Assembly (NCBI RefSeq): GCF_905163445.1
Contig: NC_053183.1
Span: 9,672,001-9,736,000 of the forward strand
DNA length: 64,000 nt
Direction: 5' to 3'
Origin: Pararge aegeria
Taxonomy: Eukaryota > Arthropoda > Insecta > Lepidoptera > Nymphalidae
Shown: piece after piece, positions 47,022 to 59,125 of the stretch
Position numbering within the stretch: the first letter of the stretch is position 1
Layout: each line of letters opens with the position of its first letter
Notes under the pieces: generated by a model
What the model saw: the letters and a program-made list of their open reading frames with translations, nothing else
Database searches by the model: none
Told to the model about the DNA's origin: nothing
Program-made: the position numbers and the translations under genes

Positions 47022-47519
47022 ACTACTAAGGAGGAGGATTTTCTCACGTAAGCTAAAAGAGAAGCTCGTTCGTGGATAAGTAACCTGTGTTTAAACTTCA
47101 ACCTCCATTTCAGGCTTTCACAATTATGCTTAAGAGTGATAGCATATCAAAATTATACGATAAAAAAAACATGAAGTACTTTTTGGGAGTTATCTAGATT
47201 AATTTTTAAAGCAGGCAAAGGCAAACCGGTAATTCTTACGTGGACTAAGCTGGATGAGCCTTTCTATAAACAAATCTAAATAGTCGATAGTAGGTTCTGA
47301 AATAAGAATGTCTCAGCGGACATACTCATGAAGTCGCACCACAAGGGCTTTCCAATTTGTGTGTAATTTCAGCAAGGTATCTGGCTATACTCTATGTTGA
47401 ATTCAAAGTTCAAAGTTTATCTGATACTTTATAAGTTATCTAAGTTTTTAAAAATAGCGCCATTCTTCAATAGGTCGTTATAAACGCCATCTGTTTTCCT
47501 ATTTAGGTGATACATTTGT

Positions 47520-47890
47520 CTGTTGCCTTGGTTGCATAGGGCGGCAGGGCTGCCGGCGGAGCGGTTGGGCGGCGATGTCAGTGCGAGGCGCCGCTAGAGG
47601 GCAGCTGGGCACGCGTGCAGGGCGGAGGGCGGTTGGGGCTGGGGCTGCGCGCGCAGGTTACATAACGGTGGCGGAGGCCGTAGGGGCGCGCGCAGCGGGC
47701 GCGGGGCGCGGGGCGATCGATGCGCGCCCGGGGGGAGTCAGTCGAGCGGTGAGCGAGCGACATGGCGGCGCGCCCACCCCGCGCGGCGGCCCCGCGGCCC
47801 GGGCCGCGCGAGTAGGTCGCCATGCGCGATGCGGTATGAGGCAGCGCCGCGCCCGGCGGGCCGGCCCCCGCTAGCGGCGCCGCCCCCGCC
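47520..47890 (+). promoter_or_regulatory. GC-rich 5' region with upstream ORFs
   Basis: Base composition changes abruptly from AT-rich to very GC- and CpG-rich at about 47530. Two TCAGT initiator-like sites (47578-47582 and 47738-47742) are candidate start sites, without a TATA box or clear DPE. If transcribed from either, the leader carries a 17-codon upstream ORF (47762-47815), a 5-codon one (47822-47839) and one from 47829 that overlaps the main start out of frame. Promoter role is inferred. Confidence 0.4.
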
Positions 47891-48352
47891 ATGCGAGCGC
47901 CGCCGCTGCTGCTGCTGCTGCTGATGGCGGCCGCGGGCCTGGCCGTGAGTCCGCTCGCGCGCCTCAACCCCTGGCTGAGCGCGTGCGACCTGGAGGAAGA
48001 GGGCGCGGGCACCGAGTGCGGCGAGGGCGAGCGGCACGCGTGCAGCGGCGGCGGCGCTGAGACGCTGGCGGGGCGCGACGTGCGGCCGCTGTGCGCGCTG
48101 GGGGCTGGAGCGCGAGCGCGCCGCCTGGCCGAGCTGCGGCTGCGCGCCTGCTGCGAGCGCTCTCCCGCCTCCGCGCTGGACCGCGGCGCGCGCGCCGACG
48201 TGCTGGCCGGCGGGGAGCGCTGCGAGCGCACGCTGCACGACCTGCTCGCCCTCGATGCGATGGTCGCGCGCGTGCACTGCGACTTCGCCTACATCCTCCA
48301 ACGCTACGACTGCGACCAGTCCTACTCCGTACACACGTGTCACGAGTGCCAG
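47891..48352 (+). CDS. First coding exon of a secreted Cys-rich protein, probable NALCN channel auxiliary factor (FAM155/NLF-1-like)
   Basis: 154 codons from ATG at 47891 to a strong donor CAG|GTGAGT, phase 0. The remaining exons are not in the window. Residues 1-18 (MRAPPLLLLLLMAAAGLAV) form a clear signal peptide, its leucines coded by a CTG run. About 12 cysteines follow, then a more conserved end with CERTLHDLLALDAMV, HCDFAYILQRYDC and SYSVHTCHEC. The last part, with a helix then YSV--C--C before the exon end, resembles FAM155A/NLF-1, the Mid1-related ER factor that helps assemble and deliver the NALCN sodium leak channel. This identification is from remembered family features and only one exon. 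An extracellular Cys-rich protein of another family is the alternative. The middle is low-complexity Ala/Arg/Gly. Confidence 0.6.
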
Positions 48353-49299
48353 GTGAGTGCTCGCATACTCCCTACGTGATCACGAGGATACCCAGAGAAC
48401 CAAATCTGCATTACGTGCATGAATTATAATGAATCACTACAATAGTCCTATATTATGCATTCAATAGGATCACACAAAAGATTTTTACAGATATCAATCG
48501 GTTGTACACCTATATATACAGATAATTATACATATTTTCAAGAATATAAAAATGTCTACCGACTTATAAGCCAGCATGATGAACTATTCAAAATAATATA
48601 AGTTTTCTCAAGTTGGGCTGTCCTATCACAGATGTACAAATTGTGTAATGGCACACGCCATAACCTGTGTCTGGTTCAGTGATTATATACGTGTATTGAT
48701 CCACTTGGGGTAGTCTCACTTCTTTGACTTATGTGATGCTGTAATAATTATTTGTGATGAATATTCAAATTTGCTCAAAACAAATCTTAATTGAAATCTA
48801 GCGCGTGATCTTATTTCGAGTTCCCAGTTCATAAAATGTATAGAAACTATTCAGCAATAATCTTAGGCCATCAGCTAAATTAGTGCATGGATCTATATAG
48901 TGTTTGCTATAGCTACGTAGTGCACCAATTTGGTGATGCCTCTCAATTTCTTTATTGCTTTGCCTTTACTTCCTTCATAGGGTTGTTAAAGACTTCATGT
49001 CTTCTTGACCATTTCTTATTGTGTCTAAGTACTTCTAAATATAGGATAGATTAAGCTAACCAAGTTTCAATTCAAATTTTAGAATTCATAGCCAGTGCCT
49101 ATAAAGAAAACTGATCACGAATGTTGCGATTATCAAAATGGCATTTCAAATGACGAATAGATACTACTGAATGTAATGAAAGCCGGTAGTTCTTACAATA
49201 GCTTAATAAGCTCATACCTTTATAATAAAATGTAGGATTTCAGTTTGTCTATTTACTTTACATACATAGTAAATTCTTGTCTATGTATTTCCGTCTTGT

Positions 49300-51560
49300 G
49301 TGACCCAATAACATTTTTATGGAGCAAACAAAAACCGTCAACCGTTTTTTTTTCAATAGAAGTTCGTAAGTGGTACCCGCCATTGGCGTAATACATCGAG
49401 CATAAAAGAGGTCGTAATCAGAAAGGTAGGTAGGTAGTGTGCGATGGGTTTAAGAAAGAATCGGCCTCACCCATTTTCCACCCACCTTCAATAGCAATCG
49501 CATAGGATTTGAAAGCCTTTCACTAATTCTAAGAATACTTTTTAATTTAGAATAAAGGATAGATTTCATGCAATATTACAGTATGACCATAAAGTTCAAT
49601 ATCACCATAATCTCCGAATTTCACTTTAAACGGTCTTAAAATAGAGGTATCCCTTAACACTTTTATACCTGTCAATTTCTGTATTAAAACTAGTTCCTGG
49701 TGGTTTAAAACAATATAATATAATTTTATAATTCTGTAATAGATTCCATCTGACGGTAGGTAGAGATTTAACAATAAACCTTTTATGCATACCTTTCGGT
49801 CCTTTACTTTTTTTAACTTATTTATTACAACGGTATAAATGTCTTATCTTTTCTTGCTTCTAGATCATTACGTATCTGAGATCCGAAGACAAAAATATAT
49901 TATTTATTATTGTATTAAAATTTTACTGTCCACATGGGTTATACCACAGAATAAGGAACATACAGAACCTGTGTACATGACTAATATTGAACCATCAGAA
50001 ACCACTCCACTTTAGTAAGTTTCTCGAACAAACGGTTAGTCACTTCATACTATTTAGCAGCTGACAGTAATTATTTTACCTCTAATGTTCTAAGCGTTCA
50101 CCATAAAATGGGAAATTGGGAAAAAATTGTTAGCTAGCAATATTCCGCGGATTTAAAGTGCGACGTGCGCGGGGCGTTTTCAATGTTTTTGGTCACAATG
50201 CAATAATGGCTGAACGAGGATTCTGTATGTTCTTAATTCAATGGGTTACTGTACCTTCCATGTGCCAGTAAATATATTGACCTTGACTGCAAAATCAGAG
50301 TAACCGACAAATCAAAATTTTTCAAAAAGTTTTAAAAGATATTTAAACAAACCTTCATTTGTAAATTAGGATTTGTCGCTTTCGCTAATTCGGCGACAAA
50401 GGTTCAATATTGTCAGAGTTGTTTATGATGCCCCCTGAGGTCAGATGCCCTAAGTAATTGCTTAACTTGCTTACGGGTTAATCCTAGAACTGATTGTGTA
50501 CAACCTAAACACCTAAACAATGATGTTTACCCATCTTTTTTTTAGTAATGGGAATATAGAAATTATCATTAAAGATATGGAAACTTTCAGTAGAGTGAAT
50601 TTGAAGATGTATGCTCCCGTTTCCTCTCGTAGCTAAATGTAGCACCTTGCATAAGCGACACATGGTGCCATTTCATACCTATATTATTAGAAAGTTGGGT
50701 AGTGTGTGTGATGCGAACAAGGAGCAATCAGCCTCACCCACTTTCTAAAAAGGCATCTTTAATGGCAACCTCATAGGATTTCAATGCCTATAATTCATTC
50801 TAAAAAACACCCTTCTATCATATCAAGTATTAACGATATATTTGGAAAGGAAGCACAATAATACCTCACCTATAAACAACTAATGGTGCCAATTGAGAAG
50901 TTTTGAAAACATTATACTCAAAATTGACAGATTTATATTTATTCTTCTAGGGTGTTCCAGTAACACCTTTATGGATTACACTAATTTTCCATTCCCTTTC
51001 GTAGATTAATGCACCATGTGAGTGATTCCCAGACCATATTATTAAAAAGAAAACCCTCATTGGTTATTAAATTAATGCTTCAAATTAGAATTAAGGATAG
51101 ATTTCGTATGTAAGAGTTTAAACAATACCGAATACAACCTTACCAATACTATAAAGGTACTAATATGGTTTGTCACAAGTATCTTAATAACAATAAGTTA
51201 ACAGGTCTTTAAATGGTGATATTTTTCTACACAAGGAACTTCAATATGGTACTTCCGGCTTGCTTCCATTACCTCCCGTAGCTAAATGTAGCAAAAAGTA
51301 TACCTAGCTTATAGTATTTGAAGGAATTCATCAACTCTTAGATTAACTCTTTAATTTAGAATTAAGCTATTCTTTCGTATCGACATAACTGTATGAACAA
51401 GTGACACAACCTCAGAAATGAACAATTCACGGTGCTCATTCGGCTGCGGGCTGGGTACATATCTGACACTAAATTTACAGGTGTATTAGTTTCTGAAGCA
51501 AGCAAAAATCGTCAACAGTATTGTTTAAATATTTTTTCAATTACTTTTAAAAATAAGATT
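49300..51560. repeat. Diverged, partly tandem repeat cluster
   Basis: Several motifs recur in order. TAGCTAAATGTAGCA occurs at about 50631 and 51279, with a weaker TAGATTAATGCACCA at about 51003. TTAGAAT(T)AAGGATAGATTTC occurs at about 49548 and 51086, weaker near 51356. GCCTCACCCA(T/C)TTTC occurs at about 49463 and 50732. CAAAAA(C/T)CGTCAAC occurs at about 49328 and 51505. They look like old, scrambled copies of one longer unit. Family unknown. Confidence 0.5.
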
Positions 51561-52264
51561 AGTTTCTTCTCGTTAATAACAAACGAATTATTGGATTTTA
51601 TTATGTAAACAGTTCGTCTGTATAAGTAAGTAATTTTCACAAAGGTACCTATACAATAACATAGCACTTACTTATACACCTCTGACTTTATTTTACGAAA
51701 GTGCGTCCAACCGAAATGGCATCAATAAACAACTCGGAATTCTGAATACCATCGATTATTGATAAAACAATAATCGATGGTACTTTGGCGCTGGAAACTG
51801 GGGCAGCAGTTTGCCATCGGGGGCCTAAGCTGGGCTTTGCCCATCTGGCAGGAATCTATAGAGATGGAGTGCTTTGACCCTTGATGATAATCCTATATCC
51901 ATTACATTCATCAATGTCAAATTTAGTTATCTACTGACTATCCTATTAAATTACATGTGTTTCATATTAACGTAGGATTAAATCCGAATACTTAAATAGT
52001 GAAAAGCAAAGGGATGGACAGCATTCCCAACAAGACCATAATCATAATGTGCTGTTTATGGTCACGGGACTCGACGAGTTGCAACTAACATTTCTGACAG
52101 AATGAGCTTTATCCTGAATATGCATAGCTTCTCACGAATATTATAACCTTTATCTTCTACATAATATGTACAGATAGCTTTATAATATTAGTCTGGATTC
52201 CGAACGAAGCCTTGTTACTTTAATAGAGAAGTTGAAAAGTAAAATAACACGAAGAGTTCTAGCC

Positions 52265-52550
52265 CAGGCACGCACCTCTAATTTTTTGGCAATATATTCG
52301 TTCTTCATTGAATTATCGTTCAATTAAATATCACTTGCTTTAAAGGTGAAGGAAAACATCGTAAGGAAACCTGCATACCTGAGAGTTCTCAATATTGTTC
52401 TCGAAGACGTGAGAAATGCACCAAACTGCACTGGGCCACTAGCTTGCTGATGCACTAGGTAGCTTGGTGGATTTCGGCCTAAACCCTTCCCATTGTGGGA
52501 AGAGTCCTTTGCCATGTAGTGGGCCGGTAATGGGTTGATATGATTATGAT
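52265..52550 (+). mobile_element. SINE-A copy
   Basis: Contains GCACGCACCTCTAATTTTTT, AATATCACTTGCTTTAAAGG, AGGAAAACATCGTAAGGAAA, CCTGAGAGTTCTC, GGGCCGGTAATGGGTTGATA. About 20 bp near 52440-52460 interrupts the body. It lies inside the 63-bp inverted-repeat structure. Confidence 0.7.
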
Positions 52551-52719
52551 ACGCAGATAAAGTAAGTGTTACGATGAATAAACAATATAAAGGTAGGGCT
52601 ACGACACGTTTTATCGCTTGCGTCAGGAGCTGTACATTAAGCTACGAGTTGGAACAGAAGCATATAAATCCGGAACTATACTGGAAGTTGCTCTATTATT
52701 GCTTTATTAAATATGAATA

Positions 52720-52885
52720 ACGGTGAAGGAAAACATCGTAAAGAAATCTGCATGCCTGAGAGTTCTCCATAATGTTCTCTGATGCGTGAAACGTCGCCCT
52801 TGGCCAAAGTAGTGCAATACGGCCTAAGACCTCATTGTGAGATAAAGCTCATAACCCTAATGGGTTGCTAATTATAATGACGATG
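52720..52885 (+). repeat. SINE-A fragment
   Basis: GGTGAAGGAAAACATCGTAA, CTGCATGCCTGAGAGTTCTC and CATAATGTTCTCTGATGCGT match the SINE-A body; the 3' part is decayed and ends in a short ATGACGATGATG tail. Confidence 0.65.
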
Positions 52886-54169
52886 ATGAAATATAGATGA
52901 AATACATAATTAGGGACATATATATTTAGAATAATAGACTAGTAATAAAAAATCCTCTGATTTTTAGATTCTTTATATATAATTTTTTGGGTTAGGCCAT
53001 CTTCAGAATTCCGAGTTGTTTATTGATGCCATTTCGGTTGGACGCACTTTCGTAAAATAAAGTCAGTATTGATAAAACAATAATCGATGGTATATGATGG
53101 ATGATTGAGAAACACGCTAAAAAGGTACCATGCCTGATTATTCAAGCATTTCTCTTCGATATTCGTACTTATAAAGAGACATAGGACTATATTCAATATA
53201 TACTACTCTAATTCAATGTCCTTTTGGCTGGACTCTCTTCTCTCAGAGACCGCAAAGAGGCAATAGACACATGAAAACAGCAGAAGCGCTAGTATTCTTA
53301 GTGGCTCAACTCTTAAGCGAATCTACTAAAAATGTAGCAAAGGTATTTATGAAATTTTATCGTCAAACCTTTTTAGGCTAAAAACCTACTTTACGCTGAG
53401 AAGTTTGAATTTAAAGCGAAACACTATTGCGTATATTACACGACAAGAAGCGGATTAACCATAGTATCTTTGAAAGAATACAAATCAAAGTAACATTAGC
53501 TTTTTGCCCCTTTCCTTTGAAAATTTTGGTAGCAGTACGGTTTAATCTGTTACCTTCACAGTATGCTTTAGGATTAGCCATTTTTCGATACCTACCGAAG
53601 TTTACGCCCCGGTATCTCTCAGACTTCAATTCTGCTAGTGCTTGACATACGAGTAAGTGACCATTCAAAATTATCCTACGTAGCGTCTTACCGCACAATG
53701 GCAGTTGGCATGAATCTACACCACCTTTGATAGTCTTATGAGCTTCAGACATTGCTTATTTTCTTAGTTGATCATAATAGCACATAATAAACAAGAAAAG
53801 GTAAGTTTTACTGAATAATGAATGAATAAAATGAATGAAATAAATAAAAAAAAATAAACTTGTGATTGTTAATCACGTCAATGAGAAATCTCTACCCACT
53901 AATGATTGCAGCAACCCCTAATGTGCTCTAAGAGCTCCCCATAAAAACAATAAGCTCGTTCATCATTATCCAGACGATCATAGAAAGATTCACAATGAAT
54001 CCTCGTCTCATTTCATTTAACCATGAAAGAGCCATGATGGTTAATCTCCAGAGAGATTTTCCAACTACGCATGAGATATTATGGGGCATAAGTATGTGCG
54101 CAAACATGGGTGCACTCATTTTTCTCTCATTTTCATAGTACGATGAAACAGCAGTTCCAGCATGACCGA

Positions 54170-54325
54170 AACGAGTAAAGGTGCAGGACAGAACCGATAG
54201 CTTAACGTACTCTCCAGGGCACGAGGGTGAATCACCGACCATTTCCAAACACTGAGCTTGTGCTAAGAAAAACCCAATAGTTTTCTGACTCGGGGATCGA
54301 CCTAGGACTTCGTTATCCACATTCG
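54170..54325. repeat. Dispersed repeat with CCCAATA and GGGGATCGACC motifs
   Basis: AAGAAAAACCCAATAGTTTT, CTGACTCGGGGATCGACC and AGGACTTCGTTATCC match, with changes, the block at 57385-57465. The GATCGACC part resembles a decayed B box, so it may be the head of another tRNA-derived SINE on the minus strand. Confidence 0.45.
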
Positions 54326-57025
54326 AATATACTCATAACTAGACTAACACGGCAGGCAATTCAGCTTATGGCATCTTATAGGTATAACATAAGTTCTTGG
54401 CAGAACTTTCGAGAGGGGCTCTTTTCCTCGTGAACTAGAGCTCAAGCTGAGCTGTCAAAATTCGCCACTATCTATATCCAGTTATATGAGGAGTACCTCT
54501 CAAGTAGTTAGAAAGGATCTACGTTATGTACTGTATTTTCTTTTATAAGATAAACGTATTCATAAGGCTGGCAAGTGACAACCTTATATACATTGCAGAT
54601 AATGCAGTTCATTGACACCTTTCCTGTAGCATGTCACTAGCCATTTCCTATTCAAGCAGATCACCTACATGCTCCATTCGAGACACTAGAAAGCTTTCAA
54701 CCGTTTGCTAGCCCGTTAACTCGCTCTATGTTTGTTTGTGTCGGATAGTTCGTAGCTAACACCCTCTCTCTTGTGTTTATTGGTTGATTTTAGACGAGAC
54801 TAGTTTTCACATAGGGTTTGAAAATACATTACAATGTTTGTTGTATTAGATAGATTTAGGTTTTAATTAATTTTGCGTATTCCGTAAAACTAAGCATGTT
54901 TCCGGGATAAAAAGTATTATTTTTGTTACACCAGATCGTGGTCAAATAAGTCGAACGCCATTCAAACATATTCAGTTCACGCATGATTCAGTAAAATGAG
55001 ACAGTATACATCAAAATATTGAAACATTTTTACGAACATTCACTTTTGTAATATTACGTATGTATAGTATTACGAGAGATTAATAGGTTTGTTGTACTAT
55101 AGTATATCTGCAGGTATGTGGTTAAAGGTATTAAATAAGTGAGTTAAATTAGATTGCGGACGGGCTTCGAGGTAGTATAATAGTTTCCTGGTTTAAATAA
55201 CTTATTAACATATATACCGCGAACGAAAAAAAATATAATTTATACACTGGTTATAACTGTGTGAGTAACCTTGCGAAAAAATAAATTATGGATGGGTAAT
55301 AGGAAGTCCCCGATATTGGTCGAGGCCCGAGGGTGTTAAAATGATATATCTTTTGGTATGCGATCCTATCTTGTACATTACCTGATATGTCTTCACCGTA
55401 ATGCAGGTAAGATTGATTACGTAATTTGTTTAGTATGGAACAAGAATCTTCTCTATTTTTTTCACATTTTACGAACGGTGTGATCGGTAAAACCTTGGAG
55501 TAACAGTACATACAACTATACTCGTTATCACTCTACCTACTCTAAGTTACTAATCTTTAAAACACCTACTATTGATCGTAGTAAAACATATTGACTTAAT
55601 AAACGGTTTTTTTTAGCTGTTTTATAGTGTAAATGCTTACATAAATATTACTAGTATTTCATGGTATGCTTATTTTAGACCTGTTTATGAATCACGCCCA
55701 CCTTTTCCTGCTAAATAGAAGATTTAAAAAATAATTTGTTATAATAAAACACTTTTATAGGCTAGTCGTGGGCGATTTTTAGTTTGATTAAGTGTTATAC
55801 AACTCTAATTTCTATTAGGAAATACAAACAAATAGATTTCTGTCACTATAATTTCATGTGCTATTTCGGTAGATGATTGTGAAGGTGAAGGAAGATAAAA
55901 TAATTAAATAAATAGTATCTAATGAAAAAGAAAAATGTACAAACGAGAACTGTTTAAATCTTTTTGGGGTTTTTATGAAACATTTCATCTCTGCATAACA
56001 AACAACATGTTCAGAGTGAAGTGGCTAAATAATTATCAGATATATAAATAATTCAAGCAGAACTAGTCACGGTTTCATGTTCACCTGATACTTTTATTCT
56101 CTTCCCTAGTAATTAATCTTTAGTAAGAAGAAGGTTAGCAATGAGCTTAGTTGAGAGATTCGATAAAACAACGGATAAGTTGAGGAGTTCTGAAAGCAAA
56201 GTGCGGTCGTAGGGCCTTGCGAATGAAGTTTCATTCAAAAACATGTCTGGATTGAGGTTAAGTGTTGGTGCGCAGGCGTACCTTCCGCGCATGCGCTCTA
56301 ATTTCCTCCCGCAATGATTTCATCCACTTCCCTCAATATTTTGAATCTAACATTTTATGTTAACTCAGTTTTATCATTTTCATTTGTTTTATTTAGGTAG
56401 GTACTTTGTTTAAATTTCTAAAGAACTTCTGACTCCTTTAAGATGCTGAGTACTCCTAAATGTAATACAAACAATATAGCCTATTAAGTTCTGTACAGCG
56501 AAATAAAGATATCTTGAGTATGTGTGATTCTTGACCATATTTATGACTAATTAATTTTCCACTGATTAATTTTTCCACAGCAAAAATTATTCAACGCGAC
56601 CTATAAGACAAATGTTAGTATAGTTAGGTTTTCTTTTTGGGTTAAAATTACAAATATTATATTATTTTTTGCATGTTTAATTTGTAACTAAATAGTGGAA
56701 ATGTAAAAATGTAAGAAGCAGCCACATAGCATTTTAGGTCAAGTTTTAGTTTGTAACGTTCTGAAATCAAATAAGGTTACGAATCACGTAATAAGTTATT
56801 ATAAATAGAGTATTATTTACAGAGTAGATTGATATAAAAGAAAGCAGCTACAATGTATAGAAGAATTAAAGAGGAAGAAAACATTTATTCTTGTTTAGCG
56901 TTACAAACAGTACATCCTATGTGTAAAAGCATTTTGCCCCTCTGTTACACCAGATTCATTCTTTACGGAAGTCCGTGATATACAGTGAACATTAAGTTTA
57001 ATTTGCAATAATCCGTGGCCGCTAG

Positions 57026-57136
57026 ACAAATTTGTGTGGTCAAGTTTATCCGGAGCATCCTCAGGAGATCTTGACTTTACAACGAACGATTTGCCAAGTA
57101 TTTATAAATTGCACACATTTTTACAAATTTGTGTGG
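57026..57136. repeat. 83-bp insert between 14-bp direct repeats
   Basis: ACAAATTTGTGTGG occurs at 57026-57039 and 57123-57136. The 83 bp between includes CCGGAGCATCCTCAGGAGAT, matching the arm of the hairpin repeat at 2752. The direct repeats look like a target-site duplication or a short tandem repeat. Confidence 0.5.
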
Positions 57137-57374
57137 AGGTTGCGAGTTATAGAGCTTAGTACCGACCCACTCCGGGCACGGGCCTTCTCCCTCATTAAAG
57201 AGATGGTTTTACAGCATAGGTCCAACGCTGGGCTTTAGCGATTGTAAGTGTTTTTTTTTAAATAATAACCCACAATACAGGCTAGGTAATTACCATGTTA
57301 TAATAATTGCCCAAAACGATAATTTGCTTTCTGTTGCACGGGAGTGGACTCCGTCGGTTTTCCTACTTCGAGCT

Positions 57375-57470
57375 GATACTGAGAGTATTCAGAAAAACCC
57401 AATTACAATAATTTGGTCTGATCCGGGGATAAACCCCAAGTCCTGATCCGTAGTTGAACATAACAACCAT
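57375..57470. repeat. Second copy of the 54170-54325 repeat
   Basis: CAGAAAAACCCAATTACAAT, TGATCCGGGGATAAACCCCA and GTCCTGATCCGTAG match 54260-54310 in the same orientation. Confidence 0.45.
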
Positions 57471-57769
57471 TATATCTTTATGTATTGGAAGTACAAATTG
57501 TTAATATCAACGTGGTATATTATAACAGTGATGGCCACAGTTTACGTAAACTTGGAATAAACGAATTCTTCCATTTGCAGAGCTAATATTTTTATGGGGC
57601 GCCAGTGCAGATTGAAGGAAGACATTTTTCATAATTTATCTCGAGATATGCAGGTTTCCTTACAATGTTGGCCTCCAGGCGAAGGGCGCGTGATAAATCT
57701 TAAGTAACAAGTACTTACCTTATTTTTATAGATTTCTTTGGTTTATGTACATTTGAGAAAAGCAGCGAC

Positions 57770-58005
57770 TAAGTAGAAATAGCCCTACGACTTTTTTATG
57801 GATGGATGGATGAATGTTTGTTACTCTTTCACGCCAAAACTACTGAACCAATTTCACTGAATTTTGGAATGGAAATATATTATACCCTGGATTAACACAT
57901 AGGTTGCTTTTTATCCCGGGAAAGTTTGTGATTCCCGCAGAATTTATGAAGAAACCAAAAAACCGCGTACGAAGCTGTGGCCAACAGCTGACATAATATA
58001 CTAGT
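57770..58005 (-). repeat. Dispersed repeat related to 3170-3600, opposite orientation
   Basis: TTGTTACTCTTTCACGCCAA, AACTACTGAACCAATTTCAC, GGTTGCTTTTTATCCCGGGA and the end CGCGTACGAAGCTGTGGCC correspond to the reverse complement of the right and left parts of the 3170 family. Confidence 0.55.
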
Positions 58006-59079
58006 TACTGCTCAATACAATACTGTTTAATTGTGACGTTTTTAATTTTTATGTGGATAACTGTTATAAGTTGGTATGTGATTCCCAAAGTTAGAGCATA
58101 AGATCTTCTTTGCGACGTATATAGAATTAAGTATTGATTATTTAATATACGCAACTATTTTTATTTACGAGTTCGTCACAATTAGATTCACCTTAAGTAT
58201 AATGTTAAAAAATGTAAGTTTCACCTGTTCAGAATTGTTACACAAACTGAATTAGCGTATTTATGCTTGTGCTCCTTTTTAATCCCCACTGTGAAAGAAT
58301 TATCATTGACATTTTTCCTTGCATACAAAGTAACCATTGTTGCCTAATCTGTATCGTTATCTGAATCTCATGAAAATTTAATGAAGCGTTTAAACGTAAG
58401 GAGCAGTATGTAAAAAGTGAATTCCAAGAAGTGTTGCCAACTGTTTTGAATTTTACGCCACGTTTCTGCTAGGGAGAAAAGTTGAGTCGGCATACCAAGT
58501 GCGCTCACGGGATACCCTATTGTTCTGGGAATCAATGATAATGGAAGTTTTCATTCATTTTATGTTAACTTAATATATATTTCTATGTTCGAGAGTAAAA
58601 AATGGGAGGCGTCAGTCTGCCGTACGGTTTTAATTTGTACTACTACTGTACTGTTACTCACGATGGTCATGTAATACTGGAGCGCACTAATCGTGAAGAA
58701 GCATCGCAGTTTATCAAACCAGTATTCTTAATTGCTTTCCAAGTGGAATAAAAGAATGCTTGGCGGTTTGCTCGTAGACCCTTACCGGCATTAGAACTCC
58801 TCCGATACCTATAACTTAAAGAGATTTCACCAAAAACAACGCATGTAGAGTTTATTTAAACCAGCAAGTAACCTTTATAGGATTTCATCAGTAGGTCTCT
58901 ATCGGAGTCAGAAGAAGGGCTAGGATTAATAAAATCTATTTCATCAGGATTGTAACATATTGTGTCTGGCTGGTTGGGGCTACATAACACCCTACTGACC
59001 AAGGTGTGCCACCAAGCGATAACAATTGAAAAGAGGAACTGCTGAAAGTCTTGTCCGCGTCTAGTTTGAATTGCGTTAT

Positions 59080-59125
59080 CTCATACCACCTGGTGACATT
59101 CTAGTCAAGGGCTAGTCAGAAAAAT
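59080..59125 (+). repeat. SINE-C tail fragment
   Basis: CATACCACCTGGTGACATTC and TAGTCAAGGGCTAGTCAG match the last part of SINE-C. Confidence 0.55.

Larger units (their letters stand above)
38330..47574. other. 9-kb intergenic stretch rich in repeats
   Basis: No supported gene. Apart from the repeats listed separately there is a (TGAA)n microsatellite at about 38614-38632 and a CACAGAAA-rich low-complexity patch at 42598-42640. Isolated open frames, including 38483-38758 and 40898-41113, lack domains and splice partners. Confidence 0.55.
51682..53066. repeat. 1.39-kb segment bounded by a perfect 63-bp inverted repeat
   Basis: 51682-51744 (starting CTGACTTTATTTTACG) is an exact inverted copy of 53004-53066. 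A 13-bp-arm palindrome (about 51751-51782, ACCATCGATTATTG onward) lies just inside the left arm, and a 25-bp direct copy of its right part lies just outside the right arm (53068-53092). The interior holds SINE-A fragments but no transposase. It may be a non-autonomous DNA transposon, a fold-back element, or an inverted segment with duplicated breakpoints. No clear target-site duplication is visible. Confidence 0.75.

Noticed and set aside
47578..48231. 217-codon open frame on the minus strand, and a 201-codon one at 47738-48343
   Set aside because: Arg/Ser/Ala-rich antisense shadows that exist because GC-rich DNA has few stop codons. The plus-strand exon has a signal peptide, conserved cysteines and a strong donor.
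53411..53752. 113-codon minus-strand open frame
   Set aside because: No domain, signal or splice partner recognised. Kept only as a chance frame.
53928..54320. 130-codon minus-strand open frame
   Set aside because: No recognisable domain, and its first part overlaps a dispersed repeat shared with 57375-57470.
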